The notes: generated from the letters alone by a model not told the origin. A DNA stretch of 64,000 nt from Tabrizicola sp. (GCF_030373185.1 NZ_JAUCZH010000003.1:248001-312000); one strand, 5' to 3'. Shown: positions 1-10,386, numbered from the stretch's first letter. Translations and numbers: made by a program.

Positions 1-129
1 TATCAAATGTCACGGAATCTTGCTTGGGTTTCCCCCGATGGGCTTGGCGGATCGCCGTGCGGGTGAACATTGGTCGTGATGAATGGCGCTGGCATCCGGC
101 TTCGCGACTTCCGGGATCTTGCAATACGA

Positions 130-153
130 CCCACGCAGAGGCTTCTGCGTGGG
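130..153 (-). terminator. Hairpin downstream of the peroxiredoxin gene
   Basis: Perfect 10-bp stem (CCCACGCAGA / TCTGCGTGGG) with a GGCT loop. It starts about 30 bases past the stop codon of the minus-strand peroxiredoxin gene. There is no clear T-run on the minus strand after it, so it may be a weak or Rho-assisted terminator or an mRNA-stabilising hairpin. The rest of positions 1-182 shows no gene I can support. Confidence 0.45.
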
Positions 154-182
154 CGTCAGGCCGTGTCGGTCCTGATCAGGCC

Positions 183-839
183 TCAGGCCGGGGATTTGGC
201 AAAGCGCAGATAGGGCAGCCGGATATCCAGTTCGCCAAAACGTTCGCGCGCCTGATCGTCATTCAGGGCCAGCGCCACAATCACATCCTGCCCCGGCACC
301 CAGTTGGCCGGGGTCGCAAGTGGCACGCCATCGGTCTTCTGCACCGCGTCCAGCGCCCGGAGGATTTCCGCAAAATTGCGGCCCACTGACATCGGATAGG
401 TCATGGTCAGGCGCACCTTCTTGTCCGGCCCGACGATATAGACCGTGCGGACAGTGGCCGAATGGGCCGGCGTGCGACCTTCGGTCGGCAGGTAATAGTC
501 GGCGGGCAGCATGTCATAGGCCTTGGCCACGGTCAGGCTGCTGTCATCGATTATCGGAAATTCCGCTGCCGCGCCGCCAAAGGTTTCGATGTCCCGCTGC
601 CATTTTTCATGGTCCTGAACGGAATCTACCGAAACTCCGATCACCTTGGTGTTTCGCTTTTTCCATTCTGGCGCAAGCTGGGCCACGGCGCCGAATTCGG
701 TGGTGCAGACCGGGGTAAAGTCGCGCGGATGGCTGAAGATGATGGCATAGCTGTCGCCCAGCCAATCGTGAAACCGGATGGTTCCGGCGGTGCTTTCAGC
801 AGTGAAATCGGGGGCGAAATCGTTGATGCGGACGGACAT
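183..839 (-). CDS. Peroxiredoxin, 1-Cys (Prx6) type
   Basis: 218-residue AhpC/TSA-fold thiol peroxidase that would reduce hydrogen peroxide and organic hydroperoxides in the cytoplasm. The active-site motif PRDFTPVCTTEFG places the peroxidatic cysteine at residue 45. No second conserved resolving cysteine is visible in the C-terminal half, as in the 1-Cys/Prx6 subfamily, whose usual length is about 210-220 residues. The C-terminal extension typical of Prx6 is present (RLPYLRFAKSPA end). The ATG has a GAGG ribosome site six bases upstream. It stands alone, with a hairpin behind it and an unrelated gene upstream. No OxyR-type site could be assigned with confidence. Confidence 0.93.
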   Translation of the reverse strand: MSVRINDFAPDFTAESTAGTIRFHDWLGDSYAIIFSHPRDFTPVCTTEFGAVAQLAPEWKKRNTKVIGVSVDSVQDHEKWQRDIETFGGAAAEFPIIDDSSLTVAKAYDMLPADYYLPTEGRTPAHSATVRTVYIVGPDKKVRLTMTYPMSVGRNFAEILRALDAVQKTDGVPLATPANWVPGQDVIVALALNDDQARERFGELDIRLPYLRFAKSPA

Positions 840-1002
840 TGGGGCCTCTGCCTTGGATGGTCTATTATGGTGGAAACATAGAGACCGCGGAACAAAGTTT
901 CATCCCCTTGCGGCATGACCCGGCATGAAAGGAACGGACGCCCAGAATCCCGATCTGTAGAGGGATAGATTTCCAGCGCGTGCCTGAAAGGGCGACAGCC
1001 GT

Positions 1003-2055
1003 TCAATCGAAGGTGCCGGTCACCCTGCCAAGCAGCATGAAGGCCCGGGCCGTGCGGGTGTCTGACAGGTCGGCAAGTTCCGCATCGGTCGCATTCGGCT
1101 CGAACGCGGCGAAGGTCTTGTCGAAGCTGCGCAGGAAATGGTGAGCGGCGTCACGGAAGACCGGGTCGGCCTTCATCCGCGCATTGGCAAGGGCAAGGCA
1201 GCTTCGATCCCGGATCCCGCCAAGCGCGGCGATGGACCGCCCGCGCTCGCCAGCGGCAAAGCGCCGCCAAAGCTCGGGCCGGGACAATTCTGGCGTCAGG
1301 TCATCCATGTAGATGCCATCCTGGCTAAGCAGTGTCAGAACATCCTGCGCGGCGCGGATCAGCTTGGCGACTGTTCGGTCCTCCAGTGCCAGACGCAGAG
1401 CCCGGAAGCCGTCCTTGTCATCCGGTGTTTCAGGAAATTGCAGGGCGCGGATGAAATCGGCCACGGAAAGCGGCGCGCGCAGATCCTCGGCCGGACTGCC
1501 AAGGGCGAGCCCGGGCTGTTCGGCCCCCGGTTCGGCCTTCGGCGCGGCAAGGGCAGCCTTGCGGTCTGCCGAAGGCACAGTCAGCGCAACATCGCGGCGC
1601 GAGGTGAATGTCGCAAGCACCGTTTCCGCCTGCCGCGTAACGGCAGCGATCTCGTCGATCTTGCGTTCGACCGAGGAGATTCCAGCCGGCTGCGGGGGTA
1701 TCTGCGACTGTGTCTGGACATAGCTTGTCCGCATCGCATCGACCGTAGCCTGTAGCCGCGCCGCCTCGGCGCGAAGTTCGCGCACCGACCGCAGCGTGAT
1801 GACCACGACCCAGATCAGAGCAATTGGCAGAAAGACCATCAACAGGGTCAGCACCAGACCAAAGGTCTGTGCGTCGCTGCCGGGCGGAGCGATCAGGACA
1901 TAGACAAGGATCAACAGCGCCCAGATCAGGGTCAGGATCGCGCCCGCGATTTCCATTCCCCTGCCGGACCTTTCCTTCTGGCTTGGCAAAAGGCCAAGGC
2001 CAGCGTCCCTTGCGGGGCCGGTATCCTTTCTGAGCGGGTCTTGAGCCGGCTTCAT
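1003..2055 (-). CDS. Hypothetical two-TM protein with coiled coil
   Basis: 350 residues of unknown function. The N-terminal ~33 residues are polar. Two hydrophobic segments follow at roughly residues 36-57 and 64-87, then a helical, probably coiled-coil stretch rich in Arg/Glu/Ala (about 90-145), and a soluble C-terminal domain from about residue 190 with no motif I recognise. The arrangement suggests an inner-membrane protein with a large cytoplasmic domain. A second in-frame Met at residue 34, immediately before the first TM segment, is a possible alternative start. It lies 15 bases downstream of greA on the same strand, so the two may be cotranscribed. I give no function. Confidence 0.75.
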   Translation of the reverse strand: MKPAQDPLRKDTGPARDAGLGLLPSQKERSGRGMEIAGAILTLIWALLILVYVLIAPPGSDAQTFGLVLTLLMVFLPIALIWVVVITLRSVRELRAEAARLQATVDAMRTSYVQTQSQIPPQPAGISSVERKIDEIAAVTRQAETVLATFTSRRDVALTVPSADRKAALAAPKAEPGAEQPGLALGSPAEDLRAPLSVADFIRALQFPETPDDKDGFRALRLALEDRTVAKLIRAAQDVLTLLSQDGIYMDDLTPELSRPELWRRFAAGERGRSIAALGGIRDRSCLALANARMKADPVFRDAAHHFLRSFDKTFAAFEPNATDAELADLSDTRTARAFMLLGRVTGTFD

Positions 2056-2070
2056 CAGGGCCTCGCCTGA

Positions 2071-2541
2071 TCAGAGGTAGCGAATCGACAGGATTTCGTA
2101 AGACCGCGTGCCGCCGGGAGTCTTCACATCGACGGAATCGCCCTCTTCCTTCCCGATCAAGGCACGGGCAAGGGGGGAGCGGATGTTCAGAAGGCCGCTT
2201 TCAATGTCGGCCTCGGTCTCACCAACGATCTGATAGGTCTTTTCATCACCATTATCTTCGTCGGATACCGTCACAGTGGCACCGAACTTGATCGAGCCGG
2301 ACAGGCGCGTCGGGTCAATCACGTCCGCCAGCGACAGTGTTCCCTCGATCTCCTTGATGCGCCCTTCGATGAAGCCCTGCTTTTCGCGGGCAGCATGATA
2401 TTCGGCGTTTTCCGACAGGTCGCCATGCTCACGCGCTTCTGCGATGTCACGGATGATGGCCGGACGGTCAACCGTCTTCAGCTGCTTCAGTTCTTCATCC
2501 AGCGCGGTGTAGCCGCGCCGGGTCATCGGGATCTTTTCCAT
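2071..2541 (-). CDS. greA: Transcription elongation factor GreA
   Basis: 156-residue Gre factor that rescues backtracked RNA polymerase by stimulating transcript cleavage through the secondary channel. The N-terminal coiled coil carries the tip acidic residues D41 and E44 in the motif [14 protein letters not shown], at the same numbering as E. coli GreA. The C-terminal FKBP-like domain ends in LSIRYL. The start is set at [11 protein letters not shown], which gives the normal family length and has GGAAGA just upstream. A longer in-frame opening to 2610 would add 23 residues not seen in the family. The 293-base stretch from 2542 to 2834 holds the divergent control regions of greA and the next gene. 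Its only clear structure is the 10-bp palindrome TGCAATTGCA at 2631-2640. Confidence 0.95.
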   Translation of the reverse strand: MEKIPMTRRGYTALDEELKQLKTVDRPAIIRDIAEAREHGDLSENAEYHAAREKQGFIEGRIKEIEGTLSLADVIDPTRLSGSIKFGATVTVSDEDNGDEKTYQIVGETEADIESGLLNIRSPLARALIGKEEGDSVDVKTPGGTRSYEILSIRYL

Positions 2542-2834
2542 CAGTCTTCCACACGAAAAGAAGAAGTCACGGACCGTTTTTCGACCCATGACTTCGGACT
2601 TGTCTTGCAACTACCTGATCCGATGGGGCGTGCAATTGCAAGGGGGCATGCCGGGGACAGGCGGCGCGTCGTCGCAGCCGGGACAGAAAGTTTCATTCCC
2701 GGATGGCGTCTTGGCGTGATGTTGCGTCATGGTTGACCTCGGGGCCACCTTGCGGCAACAGGATGTCCGCAGAAAGCCGGCGTTTCCTGAGGGAAAATCG
2801 GTGGGCGAGCGGTGACGACCGGGAAGGACAAGCG

Positions 2835-4481
2835 ATGACTGCGATCCAGCGCGAGAAGATGGACTATGATGTGGTGATCGTCGGGGCGGGGCCTGCCGGT
2901 CTTTCCGCCGCGATCAGGCTGAAGCAGCTGGACGCCGACCTTTCGGTCGTCGTGCTGGAAAAAGGGTCCGAGGTCGGCGCGCATATCCTTTCTGGCGCGG
3001 TGCTGGACCCTTCAGGCCTTGATGCGCTGCTGCCCGACTGGCGCGGCATGGATGCGCCGATCAAGGTGCCGGTGACCGAAGACAACTTCTACATGCTTGG
3101 CCCCGCCGGGCAGATCCGCATCCCGAACTGGCCGATGCCGCCCTTGATGTCGAACCACGGCAACTACATCGTCAGCATGGCGAATGTCTGCCGCTGGATG
3201 GCGGGCGTGGCCGAAGGTCTGGGGGTAGAGATTTTCCCCGGCATGGCGTGCAGCGAGCTTGTGTTCGAGGGCGATACCGTTGTCGGCGTCGTTGCGGGCG
3301 AATTTGGCCGTGACCCTGAAACGCGCGAGCCGGGGCCATCCTATGAACCGGGGATGGAACTGCGCGGCAAATATGTCTTCCTGTCGGAAGGCGTGCGCGG
3401 CAGCCTGTCCAAGCAGGTGATCGAGAAATACCAGCTTTCCAAAGGCAAATGCCCGCAGAAATTCGGCCTTGGCATGAAGGAAATCTGGGAGATTGATCCT
3501 GAGAAGCACCGTGAAGGGACAGTCACGCATACGATGGGCTGGCCGCTTGGCAAGAATGCCGGCGGTGGCAGCTTCATCTATCATCTTGAGAACAATCAGG
3601 TCTATGTCGGCTTCGTGGTTCACCTCAACTATGAAAACCCGCATCTTTACCCCTATATGGAATTCCAGCGCTTCAAGCATCACCCGATGGTGGCCGAGCT
3701 TTTGAAGGGCGGAAAGCGCGTGGCCTATGGCGCGCGGGCAATCAGCGAAGGGGGCTGGCAGTCCATTCCGAAGATGGTTGCGCCGGGTGTGGCGCTTCTG
3801 GGATGTTCGGCGGGCCTCGTGAACGTGCCGCGCATCAAGGGCAACCACAACGCGATGCTGTCGGGCATTGCGGCGGCAGAGGCGGCCAATGCGGCGATCA
3901 AGGCCGGGCGTCAGGGCGACGAGCTTGACAGCTATGAAGCCTCGGTTCGCAGCGGGCCGATTGCGAAAGACCTGAAGAAGGTACGCAATGTCAAACCCTT
4001 GTGGTCGCGCTATGGGCTGGTTGCCAGCCTGATGGGCGGCGGCGTGGACATGTGGCTCAACACTGTGGGGCTGACGGCCTTTGGCACGCTGCGCCACGGC
4101 AAATCCGACGCGGCGGCGACGGGGCTGGCCAAGGACCACAAGGTGATCGACTACCCCAAGCCCGACGGCAAGCTGTCGTTTGACCGGCTGACCAACGTGG
4201 CCTTCAGCTTTACCAACCATGACGAGGCCCAGCCCGCGCATCTGGTGCTGAAGGACACGTCGGTTCCTATCGGGATCAACCTGCCGAAATACGCCGAGCC
4301 GGCGCAGCGCTATTGCCCGGCAGGGGTCTATGAGGTGATCGGCGAGGGCGAGGCCGCGCGCTTCCAGATCAATTTTCAGAACTGCGTCCACTGCAAGACC
4401 TGCGACATCAAGGATCCCAGCCAGAACATCAACTGGACCACGCCAATGGGCGGGGGCGGGCCGAACTATCCCAACATGTAG
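2835..4481 (+). CDS. Electron transfer flavoprotein-ubiquinone oxidoreductase
   Basis: 548 residues. This peripheral inner-membrane flavo-iron-sulfur protein passes electrons from reduced ETF (fatty acid, amino acid and choline-type dehydrogenases) to ubiquinone. The FAD-binding GxGxxG motif VVIVGAGPAG is at residues 13-22. The C-terminus has the 4Fe-4S ligands: a Cys in RYCPAG and the CxxCxxC set in NCVHCKTCDIKDP, followed by the typical NINWTTPMGGGGPNYPNM ending. The start ATG at 2835 is preceded by GGGAAGGA. A longer open frame to 2703 is judged non-coding. It is monocistronic by spacing; the ETF subunits themselves are not in the window. Confidence 0.96.
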   Translation: MTAIQREKMDYDVVIVGAGPAGLSAAIRLKQLDADLSVVVLEKGSEVGAHILSGAVLDPSGLDALLPDWRGMDAPIKVPVTEDNFYMLGPAGQIRIPNWPMPPLMSNHGNYIVSMANVCRWMAGVAEGLGVEIFPGMACSELVFEGDTVVGVVAGEFGRDPETREPGPSYEPGMELRGKYVFLSEGVRGSLSKQVIEKYQLSKGKCPQKFGLGMKEIWEIDPEKHREGTVTHTMGWPLGKNAGGGSFIYHLENNQVYVGFVVHLNYENPHLYPYMEFQRFKHHPMVAELLKGGKRVAYGARAISEGGWQSIPKMVAPGVALLGCSAGLVNVPRIKGNHNAMLSGIAAAEAANAAIKAGRQGDELDSYEASVRSGPIAKDLKKVRNVKPLWSRYGLVASLMGGGVDMWLNTVGLTAFGTLRHGKSDAAATGLAKDHKVIDYPKPDGKLSFDRLTNVAFSFTNHDEAQPAHLVLKDTSVPIGINLPKYAEPAQRYCPAGVYEVIGEGEAARFQINFQNCVHCKTCDIKDPSQNINWTTPMGGGGPNYPNM

Positions 4482-4600
4482 GCGGTCTCACGAAAGGTTG
4501 TCCGTCCGTGGCGTTCTGGCGCCACGGGCCGGGAGGCGGTCCATTGCCTTGGCAGGGCCGGGCCGCTAGCTTTCCGGGCAAGTCCCCCGGAGGAAGTTCA

Positions 4601-6289
4601 ATGTTGCATATCGTTTCCCGCACCCTGACCGCGCTGGTGCTTGCTGCGGCGATCGGGTCGCCGCTTCGGGCCGAGGGGGAGGGCGATGCCGGGGCCTATC
4701 TGGCCGCGCGGGTCGCGGAATCGCAGAACGATTTCCGCGCGGCTGCCGGCTGGTATGGCAAGGCGATCCTTTCGGATTCCGGCAACCCGCAACTGCTTGA
4801 GGGCGCGATCCTTGCCGAACTGGCAAACGGAAACCTTGCCATTGCTACCGAGGCCGCGCGCATCCTGAAGGCGCTGGGCGGAGAGACAAGCCAGCTTGGC
4901 GAGTTCGCGCTCTTGGCCGATGAGGCAAGCCGCGAGGATTATGCGGCCCTTCTGGTCTCTTTCGATGCGGGGCGCGACCTTGGGGATCTGGTCGATGAAC
5001 TGGTCATCGCCTGGGCCAAGGTGGGCGAAGGCAAGATGTCAGAGGCGTTGGCCACGTTTGACGCGGTGACCCAAACCAACGGGCTTGAGGCCTTTGGCTA
5101 CTATCACAAGGCGCTGGCGCTCGCCTCGGTCGGTGATTTCGAGGGCGCTGACGCCATCTTGTCGGGCCGTGCAGCAGGGCCGATTTTCGTCATGCGGCGT
5201 GGAATCTTTGCGCATGCGCAGATTCTCAGCCAACTGGAACGGAACGCCGACGCAGTGGCCCTATTGGACCGGTCGTTCGGGACGGGGCCGGACCCGATCA
5301 TCGACCCCGTGCGTCGGCGGCTGGAGGCGGGCGAGCCGCTGCCCTTCGAGACGGTGCGGTCAGCGCGCGACGGGATCGCCGAGGTGTTCTACACCGTCTC
5401 GACCGCGCTGAATGGCGATGCCGACGCGGTCTACACCCTGTTGCATCTTCGGGTGGCGGGGTTTCTGCGGCCAGACCATTCGGATGCGCTGTTGTTGACG
5501 GCGGACGTGCTGGAATCGCTTGGTCAGCACCAGTTGGCGGTTGATACCTATGCGCTTTTCCCGGCCGAAGACCCTTCCTATGTCTCGGCTGAAATCGGGC
5601 GGGCCGGGTCGCTGCGGTCGCTTGGCAAATCCGACGCGGCAATCGAGGCGCTTCAATCGCTTGCGCGCAGCCATGGCGGTTACCTGGGCGTGCAGTTTGC
5701 GCTGGGCGACATCCTTCGAATGGAGGAACGCTTTGACGAGGCCGAAATCGCCTATGGCGCGGCCATCGACCTGTTGCCAGAGATCACGGAAAGGGACTGG
5801 GTTCTGTTCTTCTATCGCGGCATAAGTCACGAACAATCAAAGGACTGGGACGCCGCCGAAGCCGATTTCCGCCGCGCGCTGGAGCTGAACCCGTCGCAGC
5901 CGCAGGTGTTGAATTATCTTGGCTACGGGCTGGTGGACCGGGGCGAAAAGCTGGACGAAGCCCTTGGCATGATCGAACGCGCCGTCGCCGCTGACCCGAA
6001 CAAGGGCTATATCATCGACAGTCTGGCATGGGCCTATTTCCGGCTGGGCCGCTATGAAGAGGCGCTGGAACCAATGGAACGCGCATCCTTGCTGGAGCCG
6101 GTCGATCCGATCGTGACCGACCATCTGGGCGATGTCTACTGGATGGTGGGCCGCAAGCTTGAGGCGCAGTTTCAATGGCGTCGCGCGCTGTCGTTTGACC
6201 CGACCGAAAAGGATGCCGAACGGATACTGCGCAAGCTGGACATCGGTCTTGACGCGGTGATGGCCGAAGAGGCCGGGGATGCCAACTGA
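4601..6289 (+). CDS. Secreted tetratricopeptide-repeat protein
   Basis: 562 residues with an N-terminal signal peptide (about residues 1-23, ending LRAEG) and TPR-like helical repeats over most of the rest. The clearest are in the C-terminal half, with motifs such as [30 protein letters not shown] and the following repeats. Proteins of this kind are common in Rhodobacterales beside ispE; they are probably periplasmic or outer-membrane-associated scaffolds, but the partner is unknown. The start is supported by GGAGGAA at 4589-4595, six bases before ATG 4601. The stop overlaps the ispE start by 11 bases, which implies translational coupling. Confidence 0.85.
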   Translation: MLHIVSRTLTALVLAAAIGSPLRAEGEGDAGAYLAARVAESQNDFRAAAGWYGKAILSDSGNPQLLEGAILAELANGNLAIATEAARILKALGGETSQLGEFALLADEASREDYAALLVSFDAGRDLGDLVDELVIAWAKVGEGKMSEALATFDAVTQTNGLEAFGYYHKALALASVGDFEGADAILSGRAAGPIFVMRRGIFAHAQILSQLERNADAVALLDRSFGTGPDPIIDPVRRRLEAGEPLPFETVRSARDGIAEVFYTVSTALNGDADAVYTLLHLRVAGFLRPDHSDALLLTADVLESLGQHQLAVDTYALFPAEDPSYVSAEIGRAGSLRSLGKSDAAIEALQSLARSHGGYLGVQFALGDILRMEERFDEAEIAYGAAIDLLPEITERDWVLFFYRGISHEQSKDWDAAEADFRRALELNPSQPQVLNYLGYGLVDRGEKLDEALGMIERAVAADPNKGYIIDSLAWAYFRLGRYEEALEPMERASLLEPVDPIVTDHLGDVYWMVGRKLEAQFQWRRALSFDPTEKDAERILRKLDIGLDAVMAEEAGDAN

Positions 6290-7154
6290 CCTTGAAGCCT
6301 CGGATGATGTCCCGCTTGCCGCCGAATTTGCCCCGGCCAAGGTCAATCTTTGTCTGCATGTCACGGGGCGGCGCGACGACGGCTACCATCTGCTGGACAG
6401 TCTGGTGGTCTTTGCCGGGGTCGGTGACCGGGTAACCGCTCTGCCCGGCAAGGGCCTTACCCTTGTGCTGACCGGCCCTGAAGCGGTGGCGCTTTCGGTG
6501 GAGGACGACAACCTTGTCCTGCGTGCTGCGCGGGCCATGGGCGTAAAAAGCGCGGAACTGAGGCTTTGGAAGGCGCTGCCGGTGGCTTCGGGTATCGGTG
6601 GGGGGTCGGCGGATGCGGCGGCCAGCTTGCGGGCGCTGTCGCGTTTGACCGGACAGGCGTTGCCCGGCCCGGCAGAGGTTCTGGCGCTTGGGGCGGATGT
6701 TCCGGTCTGTCTGGCGGGCAAGCCGTCACGGATGGCGGGCGTGGGCGAGCTACTGACAGGCCTGCCGCCGTTGCCGGAATTCTGGCTTGTGCTGGCCAAT
6801 CCGCGCGTGCCGGTGCCGACGCCCCGTGTCTTTTCTGCGCTGACGCAGCGGGAAAACCCGGTCGTTCCGGGCCTTCCCGCAGCCGCCCTGCGCTCGGCAG
6901 AGCATCTTGCCCGCTGGCTTGCGCAGATGACGCGGAATGATCTTGTTACTCCGGCCAACGTGGTGGCACCCGTTCTTGCACAGGTGCAATCGGCGCTGGC
7001 GGCGCTGCCCGGCTGCCTGCTGGCGCGCATGTCGGGTTCGGGCGCCACACATTTCGGGATGTTCGCCAGCGCAGCCCAAGCCGAGTCTGCCGCCGCAGCC
7101 TTGCGTGCCGAGCATCCCGGCTGGTGGGTGGCCACTGCCAAGGTGCTGGACTAG
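6279..7154 (+). CDS. ispE: 4-diphosphocytidyl-2-C-methyl-D-erythritol kinase IspE
   Basis: 291-residue GHMP kinase of the non-mevalonate (MEP) isoprenoid pathway. It phosphorylates the 2-hydroxyl of CDP-ME using ATP. The N-terminal substrate motif [20 protein letters not shown] (residues 18-37) and the glycine-rich ATP motif [15 protein letters not shown] (101-115) are diagnostic. A late motif [14 protein letters not shown] matches GHMP motif III. Isoprenoid precursors made here feed, among other things, the ubiquinone side chain used by the ubiE/ubiB products encoded later in the window. The stop codon interlocks with that of fliP on the other strand through a shared CTAG. Confidence 0.96.
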   Translation: MPTDLEASDDVPLAAEFAPAKVNLCLHVTGRRDDGYHLLDSLVVFAGVGDRVTALPGKGLTLVLTGPEAVALSVEDDNLVLRAARAMGVKSAELRLWKALPVASGIGGGSADAAASLRALSRLTGQALPGPAEVLALGADVPVCLAGKPSRMAGVGELLTGLPPLPEFWLVLANPRVPVPTPRVFSALTQRENPVVPGLPAAALRSAEHLARWLAQMTRNDLVTPANVVAPVLAQVQSALAALPGCLLARMSGSGATHFGMFASAAQAESAAAALRAEHPGWWVATAKVLD

Positions 7155-7876
7155 AAATAGCTGCGCACCAGCGCGCCAGAGATCAGCGCCCAGCCATCCG
7201 CCACCACAAAGAACGCCAGCTTGAACGGCAGGGAAACCACGGCAGGCGGGACCATCATCATCCCCATCGACATCAGGATCGCGGCGACCACCAGATCGAT
7301 GATCAGGAAGGGCAGGAAGATCATGAAGCCAATCTCGAAGGCGCGCTGGATCTCGGACAAAAGGAACGACGGAACCAGCAGCGAAAGGGGCGCCTCGGCC
7401 GGGGGCAGCGGGGGTGTGGCGCGAAGATCCTGAAGGGTGAGGAACGTCTCCGGATCCACCCGCAGCGCCATGAAGGTGCGGAAGGGGGCGAGTGCGGCCT
7501 GGAGGGCGGGGCCAACCTCCATCTGGCCATTGGTCATCGGCTCGATCCCGGTGACCCAGGCCTCGGTAAAGACCGGGTCCATCACATACCAGGTCAGAAA
7601 CAGCGCCAGGCTGATGATCAGCATGTTCGGCGGGGCCTGCTGCAACCCGATGGCTTGCCGCAGGATCGACAGCACCGTGACGATGAAGGGAAAGCAGGTG
7701 ACCATCACCGCCAGCCCCGGCACGATGCTGAGAAGGGTGATCAACAGCAGAAGCTGCACGGACCGCAGCGACAGCGAATTGTCCTGACCAAGGCTGATCG
7801 ACAGTTCCTGCGCCAGCGCCGGGCTTGCCATCAGCAATAGCGCCAACGTCATCGCAGGGGTCAGGCTGCGGGTCAC
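7151..7876 (-). CDS. fliP: Flagellar export gate protein FliP
   Basis: 241 residues. Core subunit of the FliPQR export gate in the inner membrane at the base of the flagellum. It has a cleavable signal sequence (about residues 1-22, ASPALAQ), which is a FliP peculiarity, and then the strongly conserved segments [23 protein letters not shown] and [21 protein letters not shown]. It starts with GTG and overlaps the fliN stop by 4 bases (GTGA), so it is translationally coupled as the last gene of fliF-fliH-fliN-fliP. fliQ and fliR lie in other operons of the same island. Confidence 0.96.
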   Translation of the reverse strand: MTRSLTPAMTLALLLMASPALAQELSISLGQDNSLSLRSVQLLLLITLLSIVPGLAVMVTCFPFIVTVLSILRQAIGLQQAPPNMLIISLALFLTWYVMDPVFTEAWVTGIEPMTNGQMEVGPALQAALAPFRTFMALRVDPETFLTLQDLRATPPLPPAEAPLSLLVPSFLLSEIQRAFEIGFMIFLPFLIIDLVVAAILMSMGMMMVPPAVVSLPFKLAFFVVADGWALISGALVRSYF

Positions 7877-8142
7877 AGACCACCGCGCAGATTGGCAACC
7901 TCGGTGAGGCGCACCGCAAGCTGGCCCGCGTTTTCCCCCTCAAGCTCGGTCAGTTCGCCGCGGGCGATCAGACGGTCGCCAACGTAAAGCTCCACCGGAT
8001 CGTCCACGCGGCGATCCAGTTGCAGGACTGCATCCTTTGACAGGCGCAACAGATCCCGCACCAGAGGGCGGGCGCGGCCGACCGAAATGGTTACTTCGAT
8101 CGGCACCTGGCTGAAGGGATTCTGGTCGGACAGGTCATCCAT
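7873..8142 (-). CDS. fliN: Flagellar motor switch protein FliN
   Basis: 89-residue SpoA-domain (surface presentation of antigens) protein, the minimal FliN form. It forms the lower C-ring and helps dock the FliH-FliI ATPase complex. The core VPIEVTISVGRARPLVRDLLRL and the stretch VELYVGDRLIARGELTELEG fit the family. It overlaps the fliH stop by 8 bases. Its C-ring partners fliM and fliG are not in this window, although fliF is. Confidence 0.92.
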   Translation of the reverse strand: MDDLSDQNPFSQVPIEVTISVGRARPLVRDLLRLSKDAVLQLDRRVDDPVELYVGDRLIARGELTELEGENAGQLAVRLTEVANLRGGL

Positions 8143-8734
8143 GGGGAGTCTCCTCGGTGGTCAGGCTGAAAAAGCCCCTGACGGCGGCGGTGATATCGGC
8201 GGTGACCTGGGTCAGATCGACCTTGGTCTCGGCGGGACCGAAGCGGATGTAGACCTGACCTTCCCCCAGCGAAGGTTCTTCCTCGATCTGCATCGGAAGA
8301 CCGGTTGCCTGTGCGACAAGCCCCTCTACCCGGTCGCGCACGGCAGGATTTAGAACCAGCGTCAGCGGCGCATCGGCCAGATCGTCTGCCATCGGCATCA
8401 GCGCATCAAGGACGGTCGGCGCCAGCGTTTCGCGCGCCACTTCGGGTAACAGGCGGTTGGTCATCTCAAGGATCAGCGGGCGGATCGCTTGCAAGACATG
8501 GCCGCGCGCGTCCTGAAAGGTGAAGGCAAGGCTTTGCAGGTTGCGCGCCAGATCGGCGGATATGCGGCTCTGGTCTTCCTGCTGGGCCGCGGCTGCATCT
8601 TCCCAGCCTGCGGAATAGCCCTGTTCGAACGAAGCGATCTTGGCTTCCTCTGCTGCGCTTGCCTCGACCAGTGGCTGAGGGCTACCGTCCGCCGCAGTTG
8701 CGGTGTCAAAGATTTCAAGCCGAAGGGCGGGCAT
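8135..8734 (-). CDS. fliH: FliH-like flagellar export ATPase regulator
   Basis: 199 residues with an acidic, Ala/Glu/Gln-rich helical N-terminal half (SFEQGYSAGWEDAAAAQQED, a typical FliH/YscL feature) and a small C-terminal alpha/beta domain (about residues 115-190, LVLNPAVRDRVEGL). FliH homologues bind FliI and tether it to FliN at the C-ring. Overall similarity within the family is always low, so the call rests on position between fliF and fliN, the length, and the helical N-terminus. The start is at the fliF stop in a TGATG arrangement. Confidence 0.8.
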   Translation of the reverse strand: MPALRLEIFDTATAADGSPQPLVEASAAEEAKIASFEQGYSAGWEDAAAAQQEDQSRISADLARNLQSLAFTFQDARGHVLQAIRPLILEMTNRLLPEVARETLAPTVLDALMPMADDLADAPLTLVLNPAVRDRVEGLVAQATGLPMQIEEEPSLGEGQVYIRFGPAETKVDLTQVTADITAAVRGFFSLTTEETPHG

Positions 8735-10332
8735 CAGGCGCGCTCCTCTTCGGTTTCCATCCAGCCACGCAGAATTTCGATCGATTCGGTCTGGCGTTGT
8801 TCGATCAGGCGGCGAAGGCGGGAGGCGGGGTCATCCTCGCCATCTTCCCCCGCCGTATCGCGCGAAGATCCCGGATAGCCGGGTATGGCAAAGCCGGTCT
8901 CCACCTCGCCATCAAGGGCCGCGCCTGCAAAACCTGCGGCAGGTGGCAAGGCGAGCGTCGGGCCGGTTGGTGCAAGCGCGGGCCGGTTGGCCGAGGTCAG
9001 GATCGGACGCAGCACGAACAGGCCAAGGACAAGCGCAACCAGTGCCAGCACCGCCGTCTGGACCATCGACATCACGTCAAGCGGCCCGATCTGTGGCAGA
9101 AAGCTGCTGCTGGCCTCCGTCCCGAAGGGGGATGTAAGCTCCTGAAACTCCAATGATTTCAGCGTCAGGATATCACCGCGCGCCTCGTCCAGGCCGACGG
9201 CAGAGGCGACAAGCTCCCGCAGGGTGGCAAGCTCTTCCTCGGGGCGGGGTGTCCAGCTGCGGGTGCCATCGGCGGCGATGCTGACTACACCATCGACCAT
9301 CACGGCCACAGTCATCCGGCGGGTTGCGCCAGGGTTTCGCAAGATCTCGCGCTGGGTTTCCGACACTTCGTAGTTGATCCGCTCACGCGTTTCCGAAGTC
9401 TGACTTTGCCCTTGGGCGCCTGCCGCCGCGTCCCCTTCGGGCAGGTTTGATGCCACGGTCACATTGCCCCCCGGATCGGTTGAACTGCCCGTGCGTTCTT
9501 CAGTTTCGGACGAGATCGCGACGCGGCCTTGCGGGTCAAAGCTGCGTTCGGTGATGGATTCGCGATCTGACACCAGATCAACGGCCACCTCGACCACGGC
9601 CTTGCCCGGACCGACCCTTGCGGCAAGCAGCCGTTCGACATTGCCCTTGATCGCGGCGGCCCGGTCGGCGGCATCTCTGCCATCGAACCCGGCCGTTTCC
9701 TGCCCCCCGATCAGGCCTGCGACAGTGTCGATGATCTGCACTGCATCGGGCTGCATGCCCGCGACTGCGCTGGCGACCATGTGCCGGATCGCACGCGCCT
9801 GACTTTCCGAAAGCGCGCCCGAAGTGGTGGTAACCGTGACCGAAGCCGAGGCCTGGGTTGCGTTTTGAAAGGTGCGGGTGGGCGCGCTGGCGATATGAAC
9901 GCGGGCGGCCCTTATCTCCGGCAGGGCCAGCAAGGTGCGGGCAAGCTCACCTTCCTTGGCGCGCCAATAGGCGGCGTCGAACATCTGCGACGTGGTCCCG
10001 AAGCCCGACAGATTATCGAGCAGTTCATAGCCCCCGCCCCCCGCCGCAGGCAGCCCCTCCGAGGCCAGTGCCATCCGCAAGCTGTCACGTTGCGCCGCGT
10101 CAACAAGGATCGAATCGCGCGCCACTTCGTAGGCCACCCCGCGCTGGTCCAGCGCGGTAACGACTTCCCCTGCGGCGGCGGGTTCGAGGCCCGCATATAG
10201 CAGCACCATATCTGGCTGCGCGGCCATGCGGCTTAGGCCAAGGACCGCGGCGAACATGGCAAGCGTCGCGCCGACGATGATTATCCTGCGGCGCAGGTCG
10301 AGGGTGGACCAGATGGCGATCACGTTCTGCAA
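8734..10332 (-). CDS. fliF: Flagellar MS-ring protein FliF
   Basis: 532 residues forming the inner-membrane MS ring on which rod, C-ring and export gate assemble. One TM segment lies near the N-terminus (about residues 17-36) and a second near residues 430-450 (VLALVALVLGLFVLRPIL). Between them are the ring-building motifs, with LARTLLALPEIRAARVHIA and NYEVSETQREILRNPGATRRM well matched. The C-terminal cytoplasmic tail ends in an acidic stretch (IEILRGWMETEEERA) as expected for the FliG-binding segment. It is first in its operon, and its upstream region faces fliL across a CtrA-like site. Confidence 0.96.
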   Translation of the reverse strand: MQNVIAIWSTLDLRRRIIIVGATLAMFAAVLGLSRMAAQPDMVLLYAGLEPAAAGEVVTALDQRGVAYEVARDSILVDAAQRDSLRMALASEGLPAAGGGGYELLDNLSGFGTTSQMFDAAYWRAKEGELARTLLALPEIRAARVHIASAPTRTFQNATQASASVTVTTTSGALSESQARAIRHMVASAVAGMQPDAVQIIDTVAGLIGGQETAGFDGRDAADRAAAIKGNVERLLAARVGPGKAVVEVAVDLVSDRESITERSFDPQGRVAISSETEERTGSSTDPGGNVTVASNLPEGDAAAGAQGQSQTSETRERINYEVSETQREILRNPGATRRMTVAVMVDGVVSIAADGTRSWTPRPEEELATLRELVASAVGLDEARGDILTLKSLEFQELTSPFGTEASSSFLPQIGPLDVMSMVQTAVLALVALVLGLFVLRPILTSANRPALAPTGPTLALPPAAGFAGAALDGEVETGFAIPGYPGSSRDTAGEDGEDDPASRLRRLIEQRQTESIEILRGWMETEEERA

Positions 10333-10386
10333 GGCGAATCTCCGGCACGGCGGTTCTGCCGATGCCCGACGATTGACCTAGGCCGC

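Noticed and set aside
3012-4391. 459-codon open frame on the minus strand opposite the ETF-ubiquinone oxidoreductase
   Set aside because: It is a shadow of a well-supported gene: composition is rich in Arg/His/Ala with no family motif or ribosome site. GC-rich third positions keep this frame open.
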